Assembly: GCA_050260355.1 (NCBI GenBank) | Contig: JBLNBZ010000078.1 | Span: 1-38,415, forward strand | DNA length: 38,415 nucleotides | Direction of reading: 5' to 3' | From: CADEFX01 sp050260355 | Lineage (GTDB): Bacteria > Pseudomonadota > Alphaproteobacteria > Rhizobiales > Hyphomicrobiaceae | Program-made: the position numbers and the translations under genes | Part shown: positions 17,080-26,144 of the stretch, one piece after another | Numbering within the stretch: position 1 is the stretch's first letter | How the letters are laid out: each line of letters opens with the position of its first letter | The notes under the pieces: generated by a model | Seen by the model: only the letters and a program-made list of their open reading frames with translations | Told to the model about the DNA's origin: nothing | Database searches by the model: none

Positions 17080-18426
17080 ATGCTTCCGATACCCAGGACA
17101 CCGCCGGCGCGGTGGTTGCGTGCCGTAATGACCTCGGCCCTGTTGGCTGCAGGCCTGACGAGTGCGCCCGGCCCTGGGTTCGGCCAATCCGATCAACCGC
17201 TGTCGATCCCGGGCCTGCTGATCACCCCGCCTTCGCCATCGGGGCGGCAGACCCCACAGGAGCCGCAGCCTGCCCCCAAGGCCAAACCGAAGCCCAAGCC
17301 ACACGCCGGAGACAAGGCCAAGTCTGCGCCGCGGCGCGAAGCGAACGCCGAACCGGAAAAGGGCTCCCGCGGCGCGAACCATGGAATTGTGGTGCTCGTC
17401 AACGACGAGCCGATCACCGCCTACGAGGTGGAGCAGCGCGCAACGTTCCTCGCCGTCTCGGGAGGCGCCGGCATCAACGAGAGGGCACGCGAAAATCTCA
17501 AGAGCATCGCGAAGTCCGAGACGGTCAATCAGCGCCTGCGCAGCATCCTCGAGGATACCGTTCGCGACAATCCTGGAAAAACGCGCGACCAGGTACTGGC
17601 CGCGTTCGAGGAACGCAAGAAGGCCTACGTGCAATCCCTGCAGCGGCAGGCGATCGAAAGCGCCAAGGCGTCCCTGGTCCCGAGCTTTAAGAAGAAAGCC
17701 CTCGAGGAGCTGATCGAGGAGCGTCTGAAGCTGCAGGAGGCAAAGCGGCTCAACATTACCGTCACGAGCGAGGAAGCAGACCGCTACTTCAAGGGCATCG
17801 CCGAACGCAACAAGATGACCGAGCAACAGTTTGCCGAGCACCTCAAGAGCCAAGGCATCGATGCGAACACGATGAAGGTTCGGCTGCAGGCTCAGTCCGC
17901 GTGGCGCGACGTCATCCGGCGCAAGTTCGGCCACCAAGTCGCGGTGACCGCGCGCGAGGTCGACCGTGTGATTGCCACGGGCTCGGCGTCCGGGGAGGAT
18001 CAGGTCGAGTTGCAGCTGCAGAAAATTACGCTGAGCGCCCCGGGCAAGATCGACCAGAAGACGATGGCGCAGATGCTCGACGGGGCCGAGGCCTTGCGCC
18101 GCAAATTCAGCGGCTGCAAGAGCACGGCGTCGCTTGCAAAAACGGCTCCCAACGCAAGCTTCGAGGATCTTGGGTTTCGCAAGGCCTCCACCGTGTCCGA
18201 GCCCACCCGCAGCCTTCTCCTCAATGCCAAGGATGGCGAGATGGTGCCCGGGAACCTTGCGCAATCCGGCGTGGAGCTTTATGCGGTTTGCAGCAGGCGC
18301 ACGATCAAGGCTGACGAACAGAAGCGCCAGCAGGCGCAAGAGGAGCTGACGCAGAAGGAGTTCGAGGTGTTGGCTCGGCGGCATCTGCGTGACCTGCGCC
18401 AGGACGCTATGATCGAGTATCGGTGA
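17080..18426 (+). CDS. surA: SurA-like periplasmic chaperone
   Basis: SurA escorts outer-membrane proteins such as LptD through the periplasm. The protein (448 aa from ATG 17080; GTG 17056 is an alternative) has a signal peptide ending near residue 36. A Lys/Pro-rich linker follows (about residues 60-100), then the SurA N-terminal chaperone domain (VVLVNDEPITAYEVEQRATF). A single C-terminal PPIC-type domain follows. That domain lacks the usual catalytic histidine pattern and contains Cys346 and Cys404, which could form a disulphide. Peptidyl-prolyl isomerase activity is therefore doubtful and a chaperone role likely. AAGGA at 17061 is the only visible ribosome site. pdxA begins one base after the stop. 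Confidence 0.85.
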   Translation: MLPIPRTPPARWLRAVMTSALLAAGLTSAPGPGFGQSDQPLSIPGLLITPPSPSGRQTPQEPQPAPKAKPKPKPHAGDKAKSAPRREANAEPEKGSRGANHGIVVLVNDEPITAYEVEQRATFLAVSGGAGINERARENLKSIAKSETVNQRLRSILEDTVRDNPGKTRDQVLAAFEERKKAYVQSLQRQAIESAKASLVPSFKKKALEELIEERLKLQEAKRLNITVTSEEADRYFKGIAERNKMTEQQFAEHLKSQGIDANTMKVRLQAQSAWRDVIRRKFGHQVAVTAREVDRVIATGSASGEDQVELQLQKITLSAPGKIDQKTMAQMLDGAEALRRKFSGCKSTASLAKTAPNASFEDLGFRKASTVSEPTRSLLLNAKDGEMVPGNLAQSGVELYAVCSRRTIKADEQKRQQAQEELTQKEFEVLARRHLRDLRQDAMIEYR

Positions 18427-18427
18427 C

Positions 18428-19495
18428 GTGACCGCACGCGAGACCTCGCGACCCGCCTCTGCAGCAAGACCGCTTTCAGCGCCGCTGGCGCTCACGATGG
18501 GCGATCCAGCCGGAATTGGGCCCGACATCGCGCTAATGGCGTGGCTCGCTCGTGACCGCCTGGATCTGCCGGCATTTGCGGTTTACGCGGATGCCGAAAG
18601 CCTTGCTCAGCGCGCGCACAAGCTCGGGCTCCAGGTCCCGCTCGCGCGCATAGATCGGCCCGAGGAAGCTTGCCAGCGCTTTGGCACCGCACTTCCCGTT
18701 CGGCACATCGCGCTCTCTGCGCAAGCCGTTCCCGGCCGGCCTGATTCATCCAATGCACCTGCCATTATCGCCGCCATCGAGACCGCGACGGCGGATGTCG
18801 CCGGGCGACGCGCGGCAGCGCTGGTGACCAACCCAATCGCCAAGCACGTGCTGTACTCGGCCGGCTTCCATCACTCCGGTCACACCGAGTTTCTTGCCGA
18901 GCTCGCCCGGCGCTTCCACCCGAGCCGGCGCTGGGTCCCGGTGATGATGCTCGCGAGCGAGGTCTTGCGAGTCGTGCCCCTGACAGTGCATGTGCCGCTG
19001 GCGTCGGTGCCGAAGGCCGTGACACGCGAGCATCTGTTGACGACGATCGGGATCACGCACGAGGCCCTGCGCCGCGACTTCGGCGTGGCTGAGCCGCGGA
19101 TTGTCGTGGCCGGCCTCAATCCGCACGCTGGCGAAAGCGGCTCAATCGGGCGCGAGGAGGTCGATGTCATCGCTCCCGCGGTTGCCGAGCTGGCCGCGCA
19201 AGGGCTTTCCGTTTCCGGTCCCTATTCGGCCGATAGTCTCTTTCATCCGGCCGCACGCGCCCGCTACGACGCCGCCATCGCCATGTACCACGACCAGGCT
19301 TTGATCCCGCTCAAGACGCTGTCGTTCGATACCGGCGTGAACGTCACGCTCGGGCTGCCGTTCGTGCGCACCTCTCCCGATCATGGAACGGCTTTCGATA
19401 TTGCGGGATCGGGGGCCGCGTCGCCGTCGAGCCTCGTTGCAGCGCTGAAGATGGCAGCAGCGATGGCCCAGCGCCGCGCGGAGCACGACGCATGA
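18428..19495 (+). CDS. pdxA: 4-hydroxythreonine-4-phosphate dehydrogenase PdxA
   Basis: PdxA oxidises 4-phosphohydroxy-L-threonine in pyridoxal 5'-phosphate synthesis (DXP-dependent route), using NAD and a divalent metal. The 355-residue protein has the family pattern LTMGDPAGIGPDIAL near the N-terminus, metal-ligand region HSGHTEFLA, MYHDQALIPLK and the C-terminal GLPFVRTSPDHGTAFDIAG. The GTG start is one base after the surA stop, and the last four bases overlap rsmA (ATGA), so translation is probably coupled. The lptD-surA-pdxA-rsmA order is widely conserved in proteobacteria. PLP made by this pathway is the cofactor of Dat and Alr, also in this window. Confidence 0.95.
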   Translation: MTARETSRPASAARPLSAPLALTMGDPAGIGPDIALMAWLARDRLDLPAFAVYADAESLAQRAHKLGLQVPLARIDRPEEACQRFGTALPVRHIALSAQAVPGRPDSSNAPAIIAAIETATADVAGRRAAALVTNPIAKHVLYSAGFHHSGHTEFLAELARRFHPSRRWVPVMMLASEVLRVVPLTVHVPLASVPKAVTREHLLTTIGITHEALRRDFGVAEPRIVVAGLNPHAGESGSIGREEVDVIAPAVAELAAQGLSVSGPYSADSLFHPAARARYDAAIAMYHDQALIPLKTLSFDTGVNVTLGLPFVRTSPDHGTAFDIAGSGAASPSSLVAALKMAAAMAQRRAEHDA

Positions 19496-20376
19496 GCGAC
19501 AGGCCAACCGGGGGTCCAAGTCCCGATGGCCTGCCTCCGCTGCGCGATGTCATCCGCGAGCTTGGAATCTCCGCCAAGAAGAGCCTGGGCCAGAACTTCA
19601 TCCTCGATCTCAATTTGACACGGCGCATTGCGCGCATCGCAGGGCCGCTCGACGGCAAGACGATCGTCGAGGTCGGTCCGGGTCCAGGTGGGCTGACGCG
19701 AGGATTGCTGGCGGAGGGCGCCGCGCACGTCATCGCCGTCGAGCGTGACCCGCGCTGCCTGCCCGCGCTCGAGCGCATTGCCGCCCGCTACCCGCAACGC
19801 CTCACCATCCACATCGGCGACGCCCTCGACGTGGACTGGGCGAAGCTGCTGGGCAGCTCGTCGCGCGCAACCATTGCGGCGAACCTGCCCTACAACGTTG
19901 CCACGCGCCTTCTCATCGCATGGCTCGAGACCGAGCCCTGGCCGCCTTGGTGGGACCGCATGGTGCTGATGTTCCAGAAGGAGGTCGCAGAGCGCATCGT
20001 GGCCGAACCGTCGACAAAGGCCTACGGCAGGCTGGCGATCATCTCGCAGTGGCGCACCAAGGCGCGTCTGGCTTTGACGCTCGGGCCCGAGGCCTTCACC
20101 CCTCCGCCAGCCGTGGCATCGGCTGTCGTCGAGTTTCTCCCGCGTGCCGCGCCCGAGCCCGCCTGCCGCGCCGAAACGCTGGGCCGCGTGACGGCAGCAG
20201 CCTTCGGTCAGCGCCGGAAGATGTTGCGCCAGAGCCTGAGGACACTCATCGCCGATCCCGCGGAGCTGCTTGCCGCCGTCGGCATTGCCCCCGACCGAAG
20301 GGCCGAGCAGCTCACTGTCTCCGACTTTGCGCGCATCGCCCGCCAGATCGATATGCGATCGGGCTCCTTGCCGTGA
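19492..20376 (+). CDS. rsmA: 16S rRNA dimethyladenosine transferase RsmA (KsgA)
   Basis: RsmA dimethylates the two adjacent adenines in the 3'-terminal helix 45 loop of 16S rRNA, a late small-subunit assembly check. The 294-residue protein has the N-terminal SLGQNFILDLNLTRRIA, SAM-binding motif VEVGPGPGGLTRGLL and catalytic NLPYNVAT, followed by the C-terminal substrate domain (FGQRRKMLRQSLR). The ATG overlaps the pdxA stop by four bases. It ends four bases before the convergent gmk stop, so the two 3' ends are almost back to back. Confidence 0.96.
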   Translation: MSDRPTGGPSPDGLPPLRDVIRELGISAKKSLGQNFILDLNLTRRIARIAGPLDGKTIVEVGPGPGGLTRGLLAEGAAHVIAVERDPRCLPALERIAARYPQRLTIHIGDALDVDWAKLLGSSSRATIAANLPYNVATRLLIAWLETEPWPPWWDRMVLMFQKEVAERIVAEPSTKAYGRLAIISQWRTKARLALTLGPEAFTPPPAVASAVVEFLPRAAPEPACRAETLGRVTAAAFGQRRKMLRQSLRTLIADPAELLAAVGIAPDRRAEQLTVSDFARIARQIDMRSGSLP

Positions 20377-20380
20377 GGTT

Positions 20381-21025
20381 TTAAAGACCCGCGCGTAACT
20401 TGCGCACGAACGCCTCGAGCCCGTGCTGGCGCGTCCGTCGCAGCCGCTCCGCGGCAAGGATCGCGGTCAAGCCGGCGAGGCTCGCCGCCACGTCGGAATT
20501 GACGATGACATAGTCGTACTCGGACCAATGGTCGATCTCGACGCCGGCGCCTGCGAGACGCCTGGCGACCACATCGTCGCCATCCTGCGCGCGCCGCCGC
20601 AAGCGCTCCTCGAGCGCGCCTGCCGACGGCGGCAGAATGAACACACGAACCAGGTCCTCCGGCGCCCTCGCCTGCACCTGTTGCGCACCCTGCCAGTCGA
20701 TGTCGAACAGCACATCCTTGCCGGCGGCAAGCATATCCATGACGGGGGCCTTCGGCGTGCCGTAGAGGTTGCCGTGGACACTCGCCCATTCGAGCAGCGC
20801 CCCCTCGTCTCGCATGCGCTCGAATGCGGCCAGGTCGAGGAAGAAATAGTCGCGCCCGTCAACCTCGCCGGGGCGCGGGCTGCGCGTCGTCACCGAGACC
20901 GACATGGCGATGTCGGGATCGGTCTTGAGCAGCTCGCGGGCGAGCGTGGTCTTGCCGGCGCCTGAAGGCGAGGACAGCACCAGCAGCAGGCCGCGCCTGG
21001 CAATCTTCGGGATCGGTGCGTTCAT
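20381..21025 (-). CDS. gmk: Guanylate kinase
   Basis: Gmk phosphorylates GMP/dGMP to GDP/dGDP with ATP. The P-loop SSPSGAGKTT is at about residues 18-27, followed by the GMP-binding segment SVTTRSPRPGEVDGRDYFF and the lid region (FILPPSAGALEERLRRR). The start is placed at ATG 21025, giving 214 residues and a four-base gap to the yicC stop; TTG 21037 in the same frame would overlap yicC by eight bases. This is the last gene of the minus-strand cluster, and yicC-gmk is a common pairing. Confidence 0.95.
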   Translation of the reverse strand: MNAPIPKIARRGLLLVLSSPSGAGKTTLARELLKTDPDIAMSVSVTTRSPRPGEVDGRDYFFLDLAAFERMRDEGALLEWASVHGNLYGTPKAPVMDMLAAGKDVLFDIDWQGAQQVQARAPEDLVRVFILPPSAGALEERLRRRAQDGDDVVARRLAGAGVEIDHWSEYDYVIVNSDVAASLAGLTAILAAERLRRTRQHGLEAFVRKLRAGL

Positions 21026-21029
21026 CGCC

Positions 21030-21914
21030 TCACTCAATGTTCTGCACCTGCTCTCGCATCTGGTCGATCACGGCCTTCAGCTCGAGACCGAGACGGGTGA
21101 TCTCGACGTCGTTGGCCTTGGAGCACAGGGTGTTCGCCTCGCGGTTGAACTCCTGCGCAAGAAAATCGAGCTTGCGACCGACCGGCTCGCTCGAGGCGAT
21201 CAGGTCGCGCGCGGCCGCAACGTGTGCCTTGAGCCTCTTGAGCTCCTCCTCGACGTCGGCGCGCTGGGCAAGCAGAGCAGCCTCCTGATAGAGGCGTGCC
21301 TCATCCAGGGTGGACGTTGCATCCATCAACTTGGTGATCTGCTCTTTGAGCCTGGCGCGGATCAGCTCCGGCGACCGGGCCGGGGAGGCAGACACCCTGT
21401 CCGTGAGCTCATCGATCGCGACCAACTGGGCCGAGACCACGGCCTGAAGCCGGGCCCCCTCCTCGAGCCGCGCCTCGGTGACCCCGCTGATGGCGACATC
21501 GAGGCTTTCGAGCATGGCGCGCAACCTGGCGTCCGTCTCCTCCTCGCTCTCCGTCGGCTCGACCGTCTCGATCACGCCCCGCACGCCGAGCAGGCCATCC
21601 GGGCGCGGCGGGTCGAAATCGCCGGACGCGCGAATGCGCTCGACAGCCGCGAGCGCCTGGCGCAAAACGGTCTCGTTCAACCGCAGCTCGGAAGCGGCCT
21701 CTCGTTGCACGTTGAGCGAGATGGTGATGCTGCCCCGCGCGAGGCGGCGCGCCGCCATTTCGCGAATCCGCGGCTCCAGCGTCTCGTATCCCGGCGGAAG
21801 GCGCAGGCGGATGTCCAGGCCGCGGCCATTGACGCTGCGCACTTCCCAATGCCAGCTCGTGCCTCCGCGCGTCCCAGCGCTCCTGGCGAATCCGGTCATG
21901 CTGCTGAGCGTCAT
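21030..21914 (-). CDS. yicC: YicC family endoribonuclease
   Basis: YicC-family proteins have recently been described as RNA-cleaving proteins acting on small or specific RNAs; the physiological role in alphaproteobacteria is not settled. The start is placed at ATG 21914 (MTLSSMTGFARSAG), giving 294 residues; the frame upstream is open for 45 more codons but not family-like. Recognisable parts are the N-terminal SMTGFARS and WEVRSVNGRGLDIRLRLP, and the C-terminal DUF1732 region LDFLAQEFNREANTLCSKAN. GGGAG lies just upstream of the ATG. It is followed directly by gmk. Confidence 0.93.
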   Translation of the reverse strand: MTLSSMTGFARSAGTRGGTSWHWEVRSVNGRGLDIRLRLPPGYETLEPRIREMAARRLARGSITISLNVQREAASELRLNETVLRQALAAVERIRASGDFDPPRPDGLLGVRGVIETVEPTESEEETDARLRAMLESLDVAISGVTEARLEEGARLQAVVSAQLVAIDELTDRVSASPARSPELIRARLKEQITKLMDATSTLDEARLYQEAALLAQRADVEEELKRLKAHVAAARDLIASSEPVGRKLDFLAQEFNREANTLCSKANDVEITRLGLELKAVIDQMREQVQNIE

Positions 21915-22052
21915 GGACTCCCGCAATTCTCGAGCACCGGCGCGGGCCGGGACTTCGCTCGTGCCTGAGCCGGCATCGAGACAAATGCCGATTCGCCTTG
22001 TCTTATCGGTTCCGATGCGGTGCCTCAACCCCGGCCGGGACCTGCGCACAGG

Positions 22053-23369
22053 TCAGCGCTTGGGCTTGCGTATGGGCAATGGCACGTCGGCAGCGGCGCG
22101 CTGGCCGCCGTCGGAGGTGCGCCCTGCCGGACTCGTGGATGGGGCGGTCGTGCCTCCACCCGATGTCGAGGCGGGCACGGGAATAGCGTTGGCTTCCGCC
22201 TGCTTGGCTTTCATCTCGCGCTCGACTTTGCGCCAGACCTGAACCGCCGAGTTGTGCTCCTTCAGGCTGGCGGAGAACGTGTGCCCGCCCGTTCCGTCGG
22301 CGACGAAATACAGGTCCGAGGTCCTGGCGGGATTGAGCGTGGCCTCGATCGCCGAGCGCCCCGGGTTGCAAATCGGCGTCGGCGGCAAACCGTCGATCTG
22401 GTACGTGTTGTATGGGTTGCGCGCATCGATGTCGGACCGCGTAATGGCGCGCCCCAACGCGCCCTGTCCGGCGACCAGCCCATAGACGATGGTCGGATCG
22501 GACTGCAGGCGCATCTTGGCCTTGAGCCGGTTCACGAAAACCGCCGCCACACGATCGCGCTCGTCGGCGCGCCCGGTCTCCTTCTCGACGATGGAGGCAA
22601 GAATCACGGCCTGCTCCGGCGTCTGGATGGGCAGACCCTTCTGGCGCCGCTCCCACATTGCCGACACGAAGCGCTGATGCTCGCTGCGCATCCGATCGAT
22701 GAGCTCGGCACGCGGCATCCCGCGCGAGAACTTGTACGTATCGGGCAGCAGCGTGCCTTCTGCGGGGATCTCGCTGATCTCCCCTTCCAGATTGGGCTCG
22801 GCCCTGAGCCGCTCGACGATCTGGGCGCTCGTCAGGCCTTCGGGGACGGTGATCTTGTAGAGAACCGCCTTGCCCTCACTCAACGTGTCGAGCACCTGAC
22901 GCAGGCTCGCCTGCTTACGGATCTCGAATTCGCCGGCCTTGAGCTGAATCGGCCTGCCTTCCGTGATATTGCTGTACAGCCGCTCGATCAAATAGTGAGC
23001 CATGAACAGACGGCGGTCCGAGACCACTCCGTCCTTCTCGAGACGGCTCGCAATCTCGGAAACCCCTTCCCCCTTCGGGATGACCGTCACCGTCGCGTGG
23101 CCGAGCGGCCCAGGCTGATCGAAGGTCAGCCGCAACAGCACCGCCACCACGGCACCGATCAGCAGCAAGAGGAAGACAAAGGAGAGCACTCCGTTCAGGA
23201 AGCGGAAAAACCCACTGAGGGGCCCAGGCTCGCGGCGCGCACGGATGCGCCGCGGCGCGCGTGGCGCGCGGGTCGGCTCGAGCACCTCTGATGGGCTACG
23301 AGGGAGCAAGGTCGGGTCTCGCAACGTCGGCTCGCGACGCATTAGATCGTCGGGCAACCTCTGCCGCAT
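22053..23369 (-). CDS. mltG: Endolytic murein transglycosylase MltG
   Basis: MltG (YceG-like) cleaves nascent glycan strands at the inner membrane and so sets their length. The 438-residue protein has a basic, proline-rich cytoplasmic N-terminus (1-55) and one membrane segment (about 58-82). A LysM-like subdomain follows (TVIPKGEGVSEIASRL), then the catalytic domain with ILASIVEKETG (Glu262/Glu264, one being the catalytic glutamate) and NPYNTYQIDGLPPTPICNPG. A Ser/Thr/Pro-rich tail (about 395-438) ends the protein. Placement between fabF and yicC-gmk is typical of Hyphomicrobiales. Confidence 0.95.
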   Translation of the reverse strand: MRQRLPDDLMRREPTLRDPTLLPRSPSEVLEPTRAPRAPRRIRARREPGPLSGFFRFLNGVLSFVFLLLLIGAVVAVLLRLTFDQPGPLGHATVTVIPKGEGVSEIASRLEKDGVVSDRRLFMAHYLIERLYSNITEGRPIQLKAGEFEIRKQASLRQVLDTLSEGKAVLYKITVPEGLTSAQIVERLRAEPNLEGEISEIPAEGTLLPDTYKFSRGMPRAELIDRMRSEHQRFVSAMWERRQKGLPIQTPEQAVILASIVEKETGRADERDRVAAVFVNRLKAKMRLQSDPTIVYGLVAGQGALGRAITRSDIDARNPYNTYQIDGLPPTPICNPGRSAIEATLNPARTSDLYFVADGTGGHTFSASLKEHNSAVQVWRKVEREMKAKQAEANAIPVPASTSGGGTTAPSTSPAGRTSDGGQRAAADVPLPIRKPKR

Positions 23370-23521
23370 ATCGTGCGCTCCAAGCCCCGACGCGTTCGGC
23401 CAATGCTACGGCCCGGCACCGGGTGCGGCGACAAGGGAACGATTCGAGCGCCCAACGTACAAGCAAATATGGCCAAAGCTGGAGCGAGTTGCATGCCCCA
23501 GTCTGCAGCGGTCGCACCGAC

Positions 23522-24787
23522 TCAGGTCGCAACCCGCCGCATGACCAAAGAGGCATTGGTGCCGCCAAAACCGAAAGAGTTCGAGAGCACGGTATCGATG
23601 CGCCGCGTGCGTGGCTTGTGTGGCACCAAATCGATAGCCGTCTGCACCGACGGATTGTCGAGGTTGAGCGTGGGCGGCGCAATGCCGTCTCGGATCGCCA
23701 GCACCGAGTAGATCGCCTCGACCGCGCCGGCCGCACCGAGCAGATGCCCGATGGCGGACTTGGTCGACGACATGGAGACCTTGCCGGCGGAGTTGCCGAA
23801 CAGGCGCTCGACGGCTCCGAGCTCGATCTCGTCGCCCATGGGCGTCGATGTTCCGTGCGCGTTGATATAATCGATCTCGCTGGCGTCGATACCGGCCCGC
23901 TTCAACGCCATCCGCATACAGCGGAACGCACCATCGCCATCCTCGGCCGGCGCCGTGATGTGGTAGGCGTCGCCGGAAAGTCCGTAGCCGATGACCTCGG
24001 CGTAGATGCGCGCGCCACGCGCCTTCGCATGCTCGAGATCCTCGAGCACCACAATGCCTGCGCCCTCACCCATGACGAAGCCGTCGCGATCCCGATCGTA
24101 GGGGCGCGATGCTTTCTTCGGCTGCTCGTTGAAGTGGGTGGAGAGCGCGCGGCAGGCCGCAAATCCGGCAAGTGCGATACGGCAAATCGGGCTCTCGGCG
24201 CCGCCGGCGACCATGACGTCGGCATCGCCCAGCATGATCAGCCGGGCTGCATCGCCGATGGCGTGAGCCCCCGTGGAGCATGCGGTGACCACCGCATGGT
24301 TCGGGCCCTTGAGCTGATGCTCGATCGAGACATATCCGGAGGCGAGGTTGATCAGCCTGCCGGGGATGAAGAAGGGGCTGACTCGGCGCGGCCCCTTGTC
24401 CCTGAGCAGCAGCGAGGTCTCGGCAATGCCGTTGAGACCGCCGATGCCGGAGCCGATCAGGACGCCGGTGCGCTCTTGCTGCTCCTTGGTCGTGGCCTGG
24501 TAGCCCGAATCCCGCAGCGCCTGGGTTGCAGCAGCCATGGCGTAGATGATGAAGTCATCGACTTTGCGCTGCTCTTTCGGCTCCATCCACTGATCGGCGT
24601 TGAACGTGCCATCGGCACCGTCGCCGCGCGGGACGAAGCAGGCGATCTGGCAGGAGATGTCGGAGACGTCGAATTCCTCGACACGCCGCGCGCCGCTTTC
24701 GCCGGACAGCAGCCGCGACCAGCTCGCCTCGACGCCGCATGCCAGCGGCGTAACCAGACCGAGCCCGGTGATCACGACTCGTCGCAT
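23522..24787 (-). CDS. fabF: Beta-ketoacyl-ACP synthase II
   Basis: FabF condenses malonyl-ACP with acyl-ACP during fatty acid elongation. The 421-residue protein starts MRRVVITGLGLVTPLA. The catalytic triad is Cys170 (VVTACSTGAHAIG), His311 (NAHGTSTPMGD) and His348 (KSAIGHLLGAAGA), the order and spacing of KAS I/II enzymes. KAS II is preferred over KAS I because of sequence pattern and the acpP neighbour. It lies 85 bp downstream of acpP and probably shares its transcript. Confidence 0.95.
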   Translation of the reverse strand: MRRVVITGLGLVTPLACGVEASWSRLLSGESGARRVEEFDVSDISCQIACFVPRGDGADGTFNADQWMEPKEQRKVDDFIIYAMAAATQALRDSGYQATTKEQQERTGVLIGSGIGGLNGIAETSLLLRDKGPRRVSPFFIPGRLINLASGYVSIEHQLKGPNHAVVTACSTGAHAIGDAARLIMLGDADVMVAGGAESPICRIALAGFAACRALSTHFNEQPKKASRPYDRDRDGFVMGEGAGIVVLEDLEHAKARGARIYAEVIGYGLSGDAYHITAPAEDGDGAFRCMRMALKRAGIDASEIDYINAHGTSTPMGDEIELGAVERLFGNSAGKVSMSSTKSAIGHLLGAAGAVEAIYSVLAIRDGIAPPTLNLDNPSVQTAIDLVPHKPRTRRIDTVLSNSFGFGGTNASLVMRRVAT

Positions 24788-24872
24788 CTCTAGACCGCTT
24801 GCTCCCAGGCTTTCCTCCAGATAACTCCGACGGCGCGCGAACGCGCCGAACCGGAGCCCCGAGCGTCGCTCT

Positions 24873-25115
24873 TTATTGCGTGCTCGCTTGCTTCTCGAGG
24901 AACTTCACGGCATCGCCGACCGTCTGGATCTGCTCGGCCGCATCGTCGGGGATTTCGCAGCCGAACTCCTCCTCGAAAGCCATGACCAGCTCGACGGTAT
25001 CGAGGCTGTCAGCGCCCAGATCGTCGATGAAGCTCGCGCTCTCGGTGACCTTGTCGGCCTCTACCCCGAGATGCTCGACGACGATTTTTTTCACGCGCTC
25101 TGCGACGTCACTCAT
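24873..25115 (-). CDS. acpP: Acyl carrier protein
   Basis: ACP carries growing acyl chains on a phosphopantetheine arm attached to Ser37 in the motif GADSLD. The 80-residue acidic four-helix protein is of standard length. It is usually among the most abundant cell proteins, and GAGGA lies about seven bases before the ATG. It is flanked by fabG upstream and fabF downstream. Confidence 0.98.
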   Translation of the reverse strand: MSDVAERVKKIVVEHLGVEADKVTESASFIDDLGADSLDTVELVMAFEEEFGCEIPDDAAEQIQTVGDAVKFLEKQASTQ

Positions 25116-25386
25116 ATGTTCTTCCTCGCGGCTATCAACCTGTTCCGATCATCTTTAGTGTTGTATCCGGTTACCTACGCCGCCGGCCGCCACCTGCGCG
25201 GACGAACCCAGTCTGCGGTCACCTATCCCAAGTCCGCCGGAGCCGATATCCCCGGCGAACCTCACGCCCGCATTGTCCCCAGGTTCTTCGTCCCCGAAAC
25301 CCGGCGGTCGTTAACACACTTCAATTCCGTTGACCAGCGCCGCCCGGATGCGCGCACGAGCCTTTTTTTGCCGGCTCAGTTAACCA
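25116..25386. other. fabG-acpP spacer, no gene
   Basis: This 271-bp gap inside the fab cluster probably contains an acpP promoter, since it is much longer than the other gaps. I could not find a clear -35/-10 pair on the minus strand. Near its right end GAGCC (25358-25362) and GGCTC (25373-25377) flank a ten-base loop containing seven T (plus strand), which is not the layout of an intrinsic terminator. Confidence 0.4.
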
Positions 25387-26133
25387 TCACACCATCACCA
25401 TACCGCCGTTCACATGCAGGGTCTGGCCCGTCATGTAGCGGGCCTCTTCGCTGGCGAGATAGACAGCCGCCGCCGCGATATCCTCGGGTGTGCCGAACGA
25501 CTGAGCGGGGATCGCCTCCTTGATCGTTGCGACCTGCTTCTCGTTGAGAACATCGGTCATCGCGGTCTTGATGAACCCCGGTGCGATGCAATTGGCCGTA
25601 ATTCCGCGCGAGGCGACCTCGCGCGCCAGCGACTTCGTCATCCCGATCATGCCGGCCTTGGAGGCTGCATAGTTGCCCTGACCTGGATTACCGATAACCC
25701 CGGATACGGACGAGATGTTGATGATGCGCCCGTATCCGGTCTTGGCTCGCATCATGCCACGAGCCGCTGCGCGCATGAGCATGAACGTCGACGTCAGGTT
25801 GACGGCGATGACCTCGTCCCACTGCTCGTCCTTCATGACCATGAACAGGTTGTCCTTGGTCAGGCCGGCGTTGTTGACCAGAATGTCGAGGCGCCCGCCG
25901 AGCTGTCGCGTTGCCTCGTCGATGAGCTTGGCAACCTGCTCCTTGTTGCCGAGATCGCACGGGCAGACATGCACGCGCTCCTTCAGCTCCGCGGCCAGGG
26001 CCTCGAGCTTGTGGACTTGGCGACCGGACACGGCAACCGTCGCGCCCTGCGTATGGAATGCACGCGCGATCGCCCCGCCGATGCCGCCCGTGGCGCCCGT
26101 GACGAGCGCGGTCTTTCCCTTGAGCTCGAACAT
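25387..26133 (-). CDS. fabG: 3-oxoacyl-ACP reductase
   Basis: FabG reduces 3-oxoacyl-ACP with NADPH. It is a classical short-chain dehydrogenase of 248 residues: cofactor loop TGATGGIG (12-19), NNAG (87-90), catalytic Ser142 (INISSVSG), Tyr155 and Lys159 (NYAASK). The start is ATG 26133 (MFELKGKTALVTG) with GGCAGGA just upstream; the frame is open for 57 more codons, but these overlap fabD in another frame and are not family-like. It starts 11 bp after fabD. Confidence 0.96.
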   Translation of the reverse strand: MFELKGKTALVTGATGGIGGAIARAFHTQGATVAVSGRQVHKLEALAAELKERVHVCPCDLGNKEQVAKLIDEATRQLGGRLDILVNNAGLTKDNLFMVMKDEQWDEVIAVNLTSTFMLMRAAARGMMRAKTGYGRIINISSVSGVIGNPGQGNYAASKAGMIGMTKSLAREVASRGITANCIAPGFIKTAMTDVLNEKQVATIKEAIPAQSFGTPEDIAAAAVYLASEEARYMTGQTLHVNGGMVMV

Positions 26134-26144
26134 TCCTGCCCTCG

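Noticed and set aside
16781..17101. Minus-strand frame of 106 codons between lptD and surA
   Set aside because: Translation resembles peptides produced from interspersed repeats, not a protein family; overlaps the surA start.
25358..25377. Hairpin with T-run near the fabG 3' end
   Set aside because: The seven T lie in the loop, and on the strand opposite to fabG transcription, so it is not an intrinsic terminator.
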